Source of the DNA: Mantis religiosa
Lineage: Eukaryota > Arthropoda > Insecta > Mantodea > Mantidae
Assembly (NCBI GenBank): GCA_030765055.1
Contig: CM060947.1
Coordinates: 51,485,375 to 51,549,374, forward strand
Length of the DNA stretch: 64,000 nucleotides
Direction of reading: 5' to 3'
Shown: positions 10,621 to 23,592 of the stretch, in pieces
How the letters are laid out: each line of letters starts with the position of its first letter
Numbering within the stretch: position 1 is the stretch's first letter
Translations under genes and position numbers: made by a program
Notes under the pieces: generated by a model
The model's database searches: none
Seen by the model: the letters and a program-made list of their open reading frames with translations, nothing else
Told to the model about the DNA's origin: nothing

Positions 10621-12949
10621 TGAGATCGTTTTCTTTCTCAGGATCACGGTAACGGGGTGTTGCTATCTTTAAGGAATGAATACTACTTTTCTTGTTCAAA
10701 GATGGAATTTTATTTCCTCATAAACAATTCTAAATTCTTTGAAACAATCACAAATATTATTAATGTAGTCTTTCTACAACCAGCGGTAGATTCCACAGTG
10801 AACTGTATCTTTTCTTTCGCACGCGCTACTTATTCTTTGATGCATACACAAAATTATTTGTGTTATACACTCGGATGGACAACAATACGTCGTACTACTA
10901 ATACATTAAGAAACAGAAGAACAAAATCTTGTTAAAATATTCAACTATTCACCATGATCCGTTGCCATGGTTACACCATTAACCACTTTATATCTCTTCT
11001 TTATTTTATTATAAGTACTAATATCTTTAAATGTTTATAACAACATAAGTATCGTATAAAAATTACTGCTACACTTTGGGACCAAAGTGATTTCTTTTAA
11101 CGTTGACTTTGGCAGATTGGCGGGGATCAAGTTATTGTTTCAAGGCATCATGGCTTCGGTAATATACCAAATGTTTATCAAAAGTGACAATTCTCCTTAC
11201 AAATCTATCATCCATGGGATTACGGATAAGCTGACAACAGATATTCACTCTGCGTTCAGCCGGTTGAGGTGTCAGTTAATGAGGTACAGATCTGCAACTT
11301 CTGTATGATTTTTCAAGTGACTTAATCTGGCAATGTATGATATATTTTGATGTAACAACTCCTTCTGAAGGTCTACGTGTACTTTTTTGTGGATTTTCTC
11401 ACAAAAGTTGTCGTGTATCCTCGAAATCCCATAGTTTAGGTTTTCCAGAACGTGTAAATCTTAAGTGCTGTCTCCATTGTTGAAACGTTGGGACTATTGT
11501 TGTGCCACACCCTCTCTAACGACACCTTCTTCTTCCTTCCATCATTTCTTATATTCTTCGAGCTGCAGCTGTGGCTTTATAATCTTGTTTCCTGTAGTGT
11601 TTTAGAAGGACTCTTAAGTTCGAACTTTGTTATCTTCATTAATTGTTCAATAATAACTGAAAACTGACATATGCTTCCAATGTATGCAACACTAGCTATC
11701 GCACCCTGCAAATAGCATTGGCAAACAAAAGAAACACAATTTTTTTCAAAACAACAAAATCAAAAGGCCGACATTGCTTAAGGGACAACCAAACAAAAAT
11801 TCTGTTAATAAGGGGACCGATGTTTAACGTTTCTATTTTCAAAGAATACGACTTAAAGAAGTTGAAGAAAATCCCTTCACATCAAGTTATCCTGTTCATG
11901 TAATACTTTCCACAGTTTTGATTTTCGCAGAAGTAGTTATATCAATTTCGGTTGAAATATCATGTTTGTCAAATTAAATGTGTATACTTAATTTTCTGGA
12001 AAGAGTCTCTAAACTCGGTTTCATTCTGAAGGACTTTCTCACTCTTAAATTGTAAGAGAAGACAAATATTTAGTAACCAAATTGTATATTTTCTTAAACA
12101 TTACACTTTATATCAAATAGCATGTCATTAACCATTTCCGATATATTCCTTTATTAGTTTGAATACTGCAACAATTATATTCCCTTAGGTGTAAAATGGT
12201 GTCCTGGGTGTCACTGTAGTAAGCAGAATATAAGGGCCATCTCAGATAGATCAACCCTTAACAGATTTGAATACCTATATATAAAAGCTTCTATACTTCA
12301 ATTCTGCTGCTGTACCTAGTAGAAACTTTTTAATAACATAATTTCTACAAATGTTTACCCAAAACATCGAGAAGTATACATGAGAACAAGCAATGATAAG
12401 AATAATTTTGTATAGGATGAATTGTGAAACTTGTTAACTGTAAAAAATTGAATATCCTTTAAATGGTCATGACTTTTCCAGGATTATATCACAGTAGCCG
12501 GAGTGTTGAAATTTCGTTCCGCAGTGACTTAAATAACAGTGTTGCCCAACAGGGCTTCAAATTCAGGAAATGTTTAACTGTCGAATGTTTTGACAAGCGT
12601 ATGTAAATAAACACAGTAGATATAATATTTTAACGAAACAGGTACAAAAATGGTTAACATGAAGATCTTCCAGTAGCAGGTCAGAATATAATATATTTAA
12701 AATGGTACATAGTGGGCTTCTATCAAGAATATTTTGTTCTCCTTTGTTAATTGTAAGTAAACTGAATACTTATTTCACTCCATGAGCATTTTCCTTTTTT
12801 TCTGTACTCACACGATAATGTGAGTGTAGCCTATGTTGTAGGCAGCCAGTCCAACTGTTCCCTAAACTACTGCCAACATTGCTATCCTGATCTATCCCTT
12901 TAATTTAAGAGCTGTAGTTCAAGCCAAGGGTTGCAATTTATATTCTACT
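10621..12949. other. No feature recognised
   Basis: AT-rich sequence. It should hold the missing N-terminal half of the mariner relic if that survived, but I could not recognise it. Several 60-92 codon frames carry no motif. Confidence 0.4.
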
Positions 12950-13760
12950 CTGCGATTAATAACCTCAAGATCTAACTGGTCATTTTGAAGACTGAAGGTA
13001 TCCTACCCTGTATTGTGAGTAGCCATTTCGCTTCTGTATTTGTACATGATTTGCCGCATTTGTCCGCTAAAGCTATCTGGTGGTTACAAAAATAGGGGTA
13101 GTTGCTACTTTGCGTTGTGGTTGGCCTTTCACCATTATACCTGTAACTCAGCACTGCTTCTAACCTCAGTATATATAGTGCAATATGAAATTTATAGACA
13201 TCTCTACCCATGCCGCTACTTGCTTTGATTTTATCTATAAAGTTTGACTACGAAAATTTTGGTCTATTTCTCCATTCCCTCTGTGCATTTCTCCGAGCAC
13301 TTTATCTATATGCATTACAATATGATGGTTTGGGTTAATTCCTAGCCAGTGTTACTAGAACCCACTCAATATATGACCATGTACGTTTATCCTAATAATT
13401 TATTTCAAGACCTACAGTATAGTTTAGCATTTGTGGCGAATTTTTGTTGTGAATAGCGTTCCACCACTGACCATGTACATACTTTTTAACCTTTATTAAC
13501 ATAACCACTACAGTATTACGTTTTTAGGCATTTCCTAACTGGTTTTGTAAATAGTCATTCTACCAGTATCTCTATACATTTCCCTCGAATCTCATTGTAA
13601 GATCTGCAATAGAATACGTTGCCTTCTACGAGTATATCTGTGGTTAGCTGGTGGCTTGAGTAGCCAATCCACCACTGTATCTATACACTCCACCTATCAT
13701 CTTATCGTAAAATCTACAGTGCAATATGACGGTTGTGGGCAGTGCTAACCCTGCTAAAGC
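12950..13760. repeat. Degenerate tandem array, period near 100 bp
   Basis: A motif like ATCTACAGTGCAATATGA plus GGTTTTGGGCATT and CCTAACC recurs in altered form near 13176, 13313, 13410, 13507, 13601 and 13711. Between occurrences a second motif, TCCACCACTG followed by TATCTATACATT, recurs near 13362, 13467, 13556 and 13666. The order is the same each time, with spacing of roughly 90-140 bp. This is a strongly diverged minisatellite or satellite fragment; the left edge is uncertain. Confidence 0.65.
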
Positions 13761-14684
13761 AATGGGCGCGTGCAAATGTCATTTAAATTGTGCCAGCAGG
13801 TTTTGTTGCAATTTGAAGGGTATTTCAAGCACCTGAAAGGAAGTGTGCGTGCTAAGGTCGGTTGCTGATCTAGAAGATTGCAACTGGCGAACATTTAATA
13901 CTCTCTATTACTGACCTTCATCCTCCTAGTGCACTCAGTACCAACGTATGTAAGGTCATTTAAAATGAGGTTCACCATAGTTTGAAATACAATACATTTG
14001 CTCAATACCTATAAAAATTGTTATATAAAATATTTAATTTGTTGCGCACGTATGTACATGTTTCTCTATACAAATATAAATTTTTCTTACCACATTTTAT
14101 GTTTCTTCTTCATGATAAATCCAAACCAAAATCCTGGTAAAATAAATAAACTGACACATTTCTCTGTAGAATAAGTAGTTCAGAAAATTTGAAATTATAG
14201 TCAGATATTAAAACGTGAGTAGCTATATGATGTCCTTAAACTTGCATAGTTTTTCAGAAACATTCGAATAATGCCAGCACCATCTTAATACTTCAAATAA
14301 GTAATAAAACACACCTCGGAAATGCTTAACGCTACATATGGGTTATTTTAAATAAACTATACCTTTTAAACAGTTGTGTATTTTTGTGTAATACTGTAGT
14401 TTGTATCTTGACGCTGACCTAAGTATTATGCAATATTAAACCAAATGCGGTTGTTATGAAGAGAACTGCTCAGTAAACTCCAAAAGCATTTAGGATATAC
14501 TGTAATATATGCACCGAAAATCACAGAAAAGATTCTGCGAAAAGGAACAATTTCCTTACACTTAGCCTGTAAAGGATAGTTTGTGGTGCGAGGATATTGT
14601 TAAAGATATCAGTTTTGTAGGTATCTTAGGAAAATACCTAACTTAAACAATGTGTTTGGTATCTATCGAACATTTCGATAAGTT

Positions 14685-14688
<4 letters not shown>
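13761..14688. other. No feature recognised
   Basis: AT-rich non-coding sequence with no motif I can support. Confidence 0.5.
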
Positions 14689-14742
<54 letters not shown>

Positions 14743-14828
14743 AACACACACATACACACCCACACACACACACAAACACACACACATACACACCCCCCCC
14801 CCCCCCACACACACACACACACACACAT
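14689..14828. repeat. CA microsatellite with internal 14-C run
   Basis: A CA array with a few interruptions (CACAAACA, CATACA, CACCCA) and a run of 14 C at 14793-14806, followed by more CA. The frames across it on both strands (Thr/His or Val/Cys repeats) are artefacts. Confidence 0.98.
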
Positions 14829-17800
14829 ACACCTACCTACTATGTACCTGGTGGAGAAAGTAAACGAAATGACTGTATCTTGACAGAGCACAGCATATCA
14901 TTTATTTGAGTTTTAGAAATTAAGTATTTTTCCTTCATTAATATGGGCACTAGAATGCTTTAAAACACTTCGGGAATAATTCCTATCCTTGGCATCCTTG
15001 GCTTTTTTCACGACACATGTTGTAGGTTTTGTGTGGGCAACTTCTTGAACACATCTGTATTGCGGCATTGCCTACCCAGAGAAGCTCAGGCGTTATTGTT
15101 GACTTGTATTAGTTTCTCTTGTGTACATTTTCTCTTCAATCATAAGAGTTGCCTGACTATTTTCTATGAGTCAAAACGTTACACAAATCATTTTGAAATT
15201 ATTTTAGATGAGAATTTTACTCACCCAAAATAATTACGATTTAAATCGCAAACAAATTTGAAGTAGCGTTTCTTTCAAACGAATCTTACAATTGTAGCAA
15301 TAATTGTTATTTTTGCCACTTTGGTGGTTATTGATTCTTAGATCAAACTTGTTTATCGAAATTTTTTTAATATACCCTTTTTAACGTCTATTATGTATTT
15401 ATCTATGAAAAAGAGCGTACTACAAAATCACTGTTTAAAATTGCAGTATTTCAAATATTTGTATGATGAATGAAAGTGTACCTATGTTTCCATTTTTGTG
15501 AGTACACCTACAAAGTTGTTTTCATACTGAGTGCAATTTATATGTGTTTGTGTACAAATAAAACAAGCAAAACGTTACCACTTAGATATGTAGGTCTCTT
15601 GAAATGTATAAATTATTTTATGCTCATTACTTCTAGCATTCAACATTTCCGAGATGTTCGTTATTATTACTTTTAAATTTTCAGTGATTTAATTAGTCTA
15701 CTTTATTCGTCTGGTACCTAACCGAACTGCATAATGTGTATCCGTTAGAAGAAAATTTGATGTGTTGAATTCATTTCATTTTCTATATACTAAGTCTTCC
15801 AGAATTCCTTTTTGATAGAACTTATTCTGCCTTATTACTTGCACTTGGTTGAGATTAAAGTGTACTGCTTAGTTGGAGATGTAAGAAGGAGGTTTTTGTT
15901 TCCTTGTACACGTACATAATATGTATAGCATAATAACATCCTAACCAAAATTTGACAACGAAGTTTCGCCATAAATATAATTCAGAAGGTTGTTGTACGA
16001 GAACCATAGCTGAAAAAGGTAAAATAGAGCCTAGATTATAAGTGTGATTCCGTAAAAGTTAGCTTGTCGTCAGTGGGCTAAGTATAATGATTCCTGAAAA
16101 GGCAGGTTCAACTCGTCTTAAGGCAACGGATTGTTTTACGGACATGATAATTTTAAGCATGGATTTTGGTGACAATAATTTGTGTAGCACGTAATATATT
16201 TTGAATAATATAATGCCAAATGTGTGACTTTATGGCATGTTTCCAGCATTGCAGTGTGACACGCTAATTGGTATGCGCCTTTGCGAAGTGTTCAGTCTCG
16301 CGTAATACGAGATAATCATTTCTGTAAGCGATGATGTAATGTTTACATGAGGGATTAGTCGTGATGCGAGAACGAGGTAATCTTGTACCGCTCAGTTTCT
16401 TGGTTAACTCGCAACGTTTTGCGCAATGCTGTTTTAATATTTTGGGGCACAAAGCGTTCCGGGAGAAGGTAGGTGAGGTGTTATTTATGGGTCTCCGGGT
16501 GACGCGTGTGGTATGCGCGTCGGGACGCCCCTCTAATGGATATGGCCCAGTTTCTTTTTCCTTTTAGACCATCCCCTCTCTTTCTAGCTCTACAACCAGA
16601 ATTTTCTACGTTTTGAACCAACTGCACAGAGGTATCGTTGAAATCACTGCGTAGCTTAGATGTCTCTGCCTACGCCATGATATTTACAGTAAACGTTTCA
16701 TAAAATTCCAGTCTTCAGTCCTTGTTTTTTATTCATAAATCTGAACCCGTAACTTATCTGAAAGCATATGTTGTTGGAAACCTCTCCCTTTTTATTCTGT
16801 GAGATAGTGACCATCCAATTTTTCTTGTGGGCACATTATTATTTATGTTATTAATATTTTACATTTTCTTTTACGTTGTGTGAAGAATAGATATTCATTC
16901 CCTCCAAATATTGTATACCAAAATTTCACGTAAATAAGAGGTTTGAAGTTCTCTGATTACAAAATAGCATTCTAGAAAAGGTTGCATGTATCTGTGTGAA
17001 TAGCAAGCCCCAAATAAAAACCAAACTTAATATATAAGCAGTTTTTCCCAGGTAGTAACACAAATATTTTCAAGAAAACCCAGCTACATCAAACTACCCC
17101 TTACGTAAAAAGTTTCCGAAAAATTTGGTTTTCTCAAAAGTTAGTATGATTAAAATGCCATATTGTCCCGAATAGAACAAATTGCATACTTGAGCGGCGT
17201 CTTCTCATAGGGTTTACAATCTACTCTGCCATTGGGAGCGTAGCTGAAAGGATAGGGGAGCACTGGTACAGCTAAATGATAGAGCAAGCTGGATTGGAGA
17301 TAAGTGTCATAAGTCTCGTTCAACCACTTACGGCAATATCTTTAATACATTTTCATAACAAATGAAATACACTCATTGCATTTTCTGGGAATAGCATCCA
17401 AAATGTGGTGCATTTATAACAAATTTTGCATAGATGAATAGCGCAAGAAATAGACAAAATCTCGCTATACACTATTTACGAGATATTCTTCTTTTTATTA
17501 TTTGTATGGATATTCGAATACATCCTTCGGTTTACAGAATGCGTGTAGACATGGTTTTCTGACACTGGCGATGCGTTAAAACTATAATTTTGTACTTATA
17601 GTATCCTCAAATGAGAACTCACTATTATTTTATTCCAACCCTTTTTAGTTACAATTGTGCTTGATCCTTTTGTAGATGTGAAAGGAACAGGAATTTCAAG
17701 CCATTATATAACAATAACCTCTTAAACCGTTAGACTATATCTTCCTATTCCCATTGTAGCAAAGAAAATTAGGCAACTAAATCTTTTTACTTAGATTCAT

Positions 17801-18137
17801 CTATATCAATGTGAAGGAAATGGAGGAATTATGTTGCTGGAATAGCTTATGGTTACGGCTAATTTTTCATGTAAGTTTGGTCTAAAATTATTAAAATCTT
17901 AAATCAAAAGCTGTACTTAATGTAAGAAAGATGGTCTGAACTTTCTTCATCTAATTTAATAAAAGTATATTGAAAACATAAATTGAATTTTATTTCATAT
18001 TTAAACCATTAATTCATTTTTGTTTTATTTACCCAGAATAAGGTAACAAAAATAATTATTTTATGCATCGACAAGACACTTAAAATCTGACACAGAGGAA
18101 AAGAGCAGAATATTTATTGAAATATGAGCTGAATCCT
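14829..18137. other. No gene recognised
   Basis: Mostly AT-rich. The segment 16260-16560 is more CpG-rich and includes a donor-like GAAGGTAGGTGAG near 16466, but there is no conserved coding content, so I do not call an exon. A weak tRNA-like A box near 17240 has no convincing B box. Confidence 0.4.
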
Positions 18138-18312
18138 TCCTGGCGGCGTATATGTTCAAATCGTTCTCGGACTTCGGGTGCGTGCATCTCTCCCATCTTC
18201 AGGATACTGAATGGCTGCTGAAAGCTTCGTGAAGATGGGAGAGATTCACGCTGCCGAAACGTCTATTTCGCAACATCTTCTTACCTGGCTCGAAGCCCGA
18301 GAACGTCTAGAA
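18138..18312. mobile_element. Penelope-like element ends in inverted arrangement, copy 1
   Basis: Two facing copies of one conserved end sequence. The plus-strand arm (18224-18312) reads GAAGATGGGAGAGATT...GCCGAAACGTC...ACCTGGCTCGAAGCCCGAGAA. The minus-strand arm (about 18206 to 18140) reads CCTGAAGATGGGAGAGAT...CCCGAAGTC. The same end sequence flanks GIY-YIG coding remnants at 35.8-36.5 and 41.7-42.3 kb, which is why I assign this to a Penelope-like retroelement. No coding part survives here. Confidence 0.65.
18224..18270 (+). ncRNA. Degenerate minimal hammerhead-ribozyme-like motif
   Basis: The segment keeps GAAACGTC, the 3' core with an almost absent stem III, and a GGGAG half of stem II. 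The 5' core is GTGAAGA rather than CTGANGA, so the essential C3 position is changed. It is probably inactive. The facing minus-strand copy (about 18206-18165) keeps CTGAAGA but has GAAGTC, so it too is damaged. Confidence 0.45.
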
Positions 18313-21300
18313 CAGAATATTTATTTGTCATCGTTCTTCATACACCACACACACACAAACACACACACGGAAGAACACAAATACATACATTCATAAATGC
18401 ATTATCCTTAGCAACATCCATAATACACACACAAAAACTTTCTTATTCACTCTCAATGTATTCTTTCTACCTGCTTGCCTTAAATTTCGGTCTCAACACA
18501 ACCCCAGGTTTTCGTGTATTGATGGCTCTCTGCTCTCTTATATCCCTTATTCCAGTTTCTCCAACCTTCATTGTTGGTTATTCTTAATCATTCTTAACCA
18601 TTTTTCTCTGTCTTTCTCCAAATAAACGCCCATACTGCTTACATTAAATTCTCCTTTTACAGCAAACATTTTCCTGCTTGATAATACCCTCCTCCTTCCC
18701 TAAAGCTGTTGCTGTTTTGTTGCCGATTTTTTTTTCTCCGCACCTTTGTTTGCAATATAGCATACCCTGCCAGGCTATATAAAATTTTGCACTCATTGGA
18801 ATTTCCCTTTATCCTTATCATTTCTAATACCCACTGAGCACTAAACTCAACTGATCCGTGGAATCGAATCACTAAACCACTGAGTCGCAACTCACGACAG
18901 AACTGCACTCGGTATTGTCCACTGAATTCAGTTCTAGCGAAGTCAACTATCACTATTTACTGAATTACCCCACTAATCTCTCTATTCCAGGCACTTCTTA
19001 TATAGACCCGAATACGAAGTGGAGTTCTGGGAAAAGGAGCTTCCTCGAAAGGACCAAAATGAATCCCCTGGGAAAGAAAAGCGGTACACAATGATTACTG
19101 CTCAGGGAAAACCTGCCAGTAGCTACGCCTAGGCCAAGTTAGTCGGGTTTTAAGTGTCAACTGCAGTGACCGTAGTTAGCTTCTCACCGCGGTGAGAAGT
19201 AGTCAGATATTTATACAGTGAATATATACATATTTTAGTATGATGGGGTAGAGCGGGGCAATTTCACTCATGGTCCTATTCCGCTCAAAATAATAAATTT
19301 GGTTACTGGGTATTTATTGTGCGCAGTGGACATATTGTCTTATGCTTGCCACACTGCTATGAGCTACTAGTGTAGAAGCAACTGCACAATAATTTTGTGG
19401 TTACTTCTCCAGTTTTGGATTGCTAAGAAGAAACTTATTTGAAGGTAAGAAAATACAATGCATGCACTACAAAATCTCTCTCAATAAAAAGTCAAGTATT
19501 GTTATGTCCTTTTGTAACTCCAATGTGATTATATTTAGGTGCAAAGGCTTGTAAATTTTCATTAAGCCTTGGATAGTTTATAAAATGAAATTTAAAGTGC
19601 TTACTGGCCCTGAACACATTTGAATTTTCAAGGGTAAACAATTTTCAAAATTTCTTGTGTGGTTTATGCGTGGACAGTGGGTTTTAATAAGCAGTAGCAC
19701 ATTAAAATGTGGAACACGTTTGACCACATCCTGGAAAGGAGGGTTTTGCCACTTCGAATGACCTGGCAGCCACATAACACGATTTAGAAAGGCGTTGTTT
19801 TGCGTTGCCAATCTCCGATAGCACGTCTTAATAAAAATGAGAAGGAAATGAAGAAGTGCCGACGCCTGTGGACGCCCTACGTGAACCCGGGACGTCGCTA
19901 CGTGTCTCGCCGTCCTGCATTAGAAGTAGCTGTACGTGTCCCGTCTTCGCGATTCAATTGTTTGCCTGCTGCAGTACTAGGGTTAACGACTATGGCGCAC
20001 CCAACACCTGCACTCAATTGTTATTTTATTTGAGCCTATGTGTTGTTGCTATGGTGACTGCTCGTGTACTGCAACGTTTCACTAAATACATTTTAGGGAA
20101 TAGGTGTGTTGGTAAACCTCTGTGTCTTCCTGTTTTGGACATTTCGGAAAGCAGTATAAGAATTCTATTATTACTACTATTATACTATAGGTCACGAATA
20201 TTCGCTTTAGGTCTACTGAAATTCAAATCTCTAGTAACGAACATCCCAAAAATAACTGATCATATATATTACGAAAACGTCTTCTGAAGTAAGTCATGTC
20301 ACTTAACTAGATTTAAATATTTTGAAAAATAGTATCCCTTTCGTACCCTATGATTTATTAGTTATATAGAAGTCAGGCTATTGAACAGTAAATTCAAGGT
20401 ATACACTGTTTGTAATTCAGGAATTTTAACATTCGATACTTTAATCAAAATTGGTTTTCAAAACATAAAAGCATTGGAATTTTTCAGGTAATTTCACATT
20501 TTATATTACTTAAAAGAGGGTTGGAGGAAACATAACTAATAATCAGATATTTTAATGGTAGGTGGTATATGATGGCCTTGCAATTTACACTGTTTCCACT
20601 ACATTGCAGAAATCACTTAGTAATTACGTTCTTCGAAAGGTGATCAAGTATTGAATAATTTAACATAATCACTGTGAACCAAGGGTTTATTGTCATTAGG
20701 GGATGCAGGACACGATACTAGAAATGGGTATTCGACACAACAAATGGTTATAAAAGAAAAGGTATGATAACGCAATTAGTTACAGCTTGACGTAGGTCAC
20801 GTGTATAGTCCCGCGGGAGAACTGGATATCAGAGTAAGAAGGAATCGTAGTGAGGGGTTCAAACCAACTTTGCGGATGGGTTCGGTTTTATTGCCGAGGA
20901 AATGGTGAACATATTCATTTGTCGGTCGTGCTAAAATGTTCTATTGTCGCATTTGGTATGTAAGTAACCAGAATTCTAAAAATTTTGACGGTGGCAAAAT
21001 CAAAAATATTGTACAAGAAATAGGTCAGGTGAATCCTCACGACATAGAAGTGATAGGAAATTATAAAATGTGTACAAGCAAGCTACGTGTATATTTACAA
21101 ATTCCCACGTGAAATGCAATGAACCATTATAAAACTGGGATTTAATTGTCATATAAATTTGTAATACTAGTAAACTGTAGGTAAGAACAAGGAGGACTGT
21201 TGCTCTGAAATTTCAAAATATTTATTATTCATATATTTCAAGTTAACTGTTGACAAAATCGACTAGCTGTAACCTTGCCAACAAGAGCGGAAATAATGAA

Positions 21301-22132
21301 GCTAGCTGTGTCTCGGGAGGATTATCTAAAATGATTTATATACTGCAGATTTAATGCAGCAGCTTCTTCGATATTTATCGTGGCATGTACCTTCCTAGTT
21401 GGAGGTCATGGATCGTAACGTATTACTAAATAATTGAGATGCCACGAAATGGTACTAGAGCGTATATTATGCTACAAGTCTGGCAGTAAGTCAGCGCACA
21501 GACAAAAAGTGCTCTTGTTACAATGGATATATTTGTAATGGATGATGCAAGAGAAAATTTATTTCAAGCAAAGTGCAGGTTCTATAAAAAGCCATATTTT
21601 TCAAGTCGCCAGTCTTTGTCAATTTGTTATAGTACCTGCCTTTTATTAAACGTTATTCCAAGTAAAGGTAATTAGTTAAAATTGTCATATAAGTACCATA
21701 AATAAGTATATATGATATTTTAATGAATGTTTTGGACGCATCATTCTTATAATCACCTAACACAGATCTCTGTAATACAAAGGATAAGTTCTATTCTTTT
21801 TTTTAAATTTTTCTTGGAGTTCTTGGAAAATAAAGAAAATAAAATAAGTTATAATAATAAATAAGTAAATAAATATATAAGTAAATAAATAAATAGCACA
21901 TAACATCCCTCAAGAGAAAGAATACCGCACTTAAATTCCAGTTGGTATATAATAGATTTTTCGTTTTTGATTTAGGCTGTTCAAACCTATATGCTGATAT
22001 TAGTATAGAAAAGCAGAAGGAAAAATAAAATTTCTTCTTTTGGTGGTACATTTGGGGTGTTATAAAATGTTTATTTATGGTGAAATGTCTTTATAGAATT
22101 TTTGCATGGAATAAATTTCTTCTGTCTTTAGC
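18313..22132. other. No gene recognised; short CA repeat and a CpG-rich patch
   Basis: A short CA-rich tract lies at about 18346-18370. A patch near 19855-20060 is visibly richer in CpG and GC than the flanks and carries a 143-codon open frame (19856-20287) with no recognisable domain. It could be a promoter/first-exon region or an old repeat; the sequence does not decide. Confidence 0.35.
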
Positions 22133-22440
22133 CGCAACCTAGTGGAATAGAACGTTGTGCATTGGTTCCCTGCCACGAAAATCGCCTGGGTTCGATTGCA
22201 CCCCTGCGCATTTTAAGACACAGGTATAGAACCGGTGCCCATTCACCATTGTGAGGAAATTAAGAAGTAAAATAGGTAGCGAACCCTAGTCTAGAAAACA
22301 TTTTCGCTGAAGCTGCGTGATGCTGACCATATCTCCTCCCCGTATGGGTTGGACGATCGCCCACCTGTGCCTTGCTTATGTATAGGTAGACGTGAGGCCG
22401 GCAATCGGTTTGCTTGCTCTGGCCCGCTCTTAGGCAATGA
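22133..22440 (+). mobile_element. Probable tRNA-derived SINE, family D
   Basis: The start resembles a tRNA: an A-box-like CAACCTAGTGGAATAGAA, then a B-box GCCTGGGTTCGATTGCACCC about 45 bp later. A GC-richer body of about 230 bp follows, unlike its AT-rich flanks. Only one copy is in the window, so the boundaries and family are provisional. Confidence 0.55.
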
Positions 22441-22594
22441 GTTACTTTTTTACCTTTTTAAATTACTTCTACTACAATAAATATTAGAAATGCGTAAAGA
22501 ATATTATTTATTTAGGGATCTCAAATCTTGCCTCTCCGGTGTGAACGCTTGGGAGAAAAGCAATAATTGCTCCAGTTCTTATATTGATAACAGA

Positions 22595-23000
22595 ATGGGA
22601 TACCTTTAGGCTCGCATTTGGAAGGTCCCGGGTTCAAATTTCTGTGACTCCCTAATCAAACCAAAGCTTATTTTTGCCATTTTCCTTGGTCACTTGGGTG
22701 GGTGGGAGGTAAGTGGCTAAATTTACACTTATCACAAATTTTCTGCTACTCCAAGCAAAATCCTCAGTAGGTGATCACAACATTTCGATTTTTACTTTGT
22801 GCATGGCGTACTTGGCATCCCAAAGTGAGCTGGTCTCTATGTTTCTAGATCGCCGGCTCAATCCCTACGTCGGACGATTTTTTTTTTTTTTTTTTTTTTT
22901 CGAGAGTGAAAATCCCTTTCATTGCTTTCTTCGCAAGCGAAGTAAAGTCTGTGGTCTCATTTTGATTTTCGGCACGCAAAAGTACCTCAAGCCCCATAAG
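22595..23000 (+). mobile_element. Possible tRNA-related SINE, family E, with poly-T stretch
   Basis: A B-box-like GGTCCCGGGTTCAAATTTC at about 22623 follows an A-box-like TACCTTTAGGCTCGCA. The body is GC-richer than its flanks and contains a T run at 22879-22900. The family is seen once only; the call rests on the promoter-like boxes and is tentative. Confidence 0.4.
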
Positions 23001-23056
23001 GAGGCCTGTGAGAAAACTTAAGTGCGTTCTAACGTTAAGTAGAGAAAGTACTGTAT

Positions 23057-23278
23057 TGTGACTTTGTGGATTCGTAGAATTAAAAGTACAACTTGCCGAA
23101 ATTCTAAATTATCTTTATTTGCATAGAAATACACTCTTCAGTTCTCACATAACAACATTGCATCACATATCACGGCACGATCTTCCAAGGTCGATGTCAA
23201 TAACATCGTTCAGTTTAAAACAATCCCAGCTGTTCTCTGTTTACCTCTCGCGATTCACTCACTCTTGTTGCATGTCTT

Positions 23279-23309
<31 letters not shown>

Positions 23310-23576
23310 AAACTCTTGTTTGACAACTTGCAACATGCGCTGGCTTGTCCCAATCTCTTAAATAACTCGCTGAGAATTTCTAGACGATTCGAAAATAAAC
23401 CCGAACCCGAACAATCTCTATCAGTCCAGAAATTTCCATTTATCTCAGTTTGTTTGCCTCGGCAGACCCTTATCTGCATGTTATCTATGTCCACGGGCTC
23501 TTGATTTTCACACTGCCCGCCTATCAGTTCCTTTTGTGTAAACAAGCCGCGCGATCGTAGATACGGGTTAGCGACA
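23057..23576 (-). repeat. 3' LTR of the gypsy element, with CAA expansion
   Basis: About 520 bp, nearly colinear with the LTR at 25437-25933, with TGTGAC...GCGACA ends in plus orientation (TG...CA). It differs by scattered substitutions and by a CAA array at 23280-23311 where the other LTR has only a short CAACAACAA. The divergence shows that the insertion is not very recent. Confidence 0.92.
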
Positions 23577-23592
23577 TTGCTCCCTCCTCAAG
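23577..23592 (-). other. Polypurine tract of the gypsy element
   Basis: Minus strand reads TTGAGGAGGGAGCAA immediately before the 3' LTR. This is the expected plus-strand primer for LTR-retrotransposon replication. Confidence 0.75.

Noticed and set aside
14643..14891. Frames rich in Thr/His and Val/Cys
   Set aside because: Translation of the CA microsatellite.
16260..16560. Exon with donor site near 16466
   Set aside because: A donor-like GAAGGTAGGTGAG alone is common by chance; no conserved protein and no acceptor partner.
17230..17335. Another tRNA-like SINE head
   Set aside because: A-box-like TAGCTGAAAGGATA is present, but the B box (TCGTTCAACCAC) is too weak and there is no second copy.
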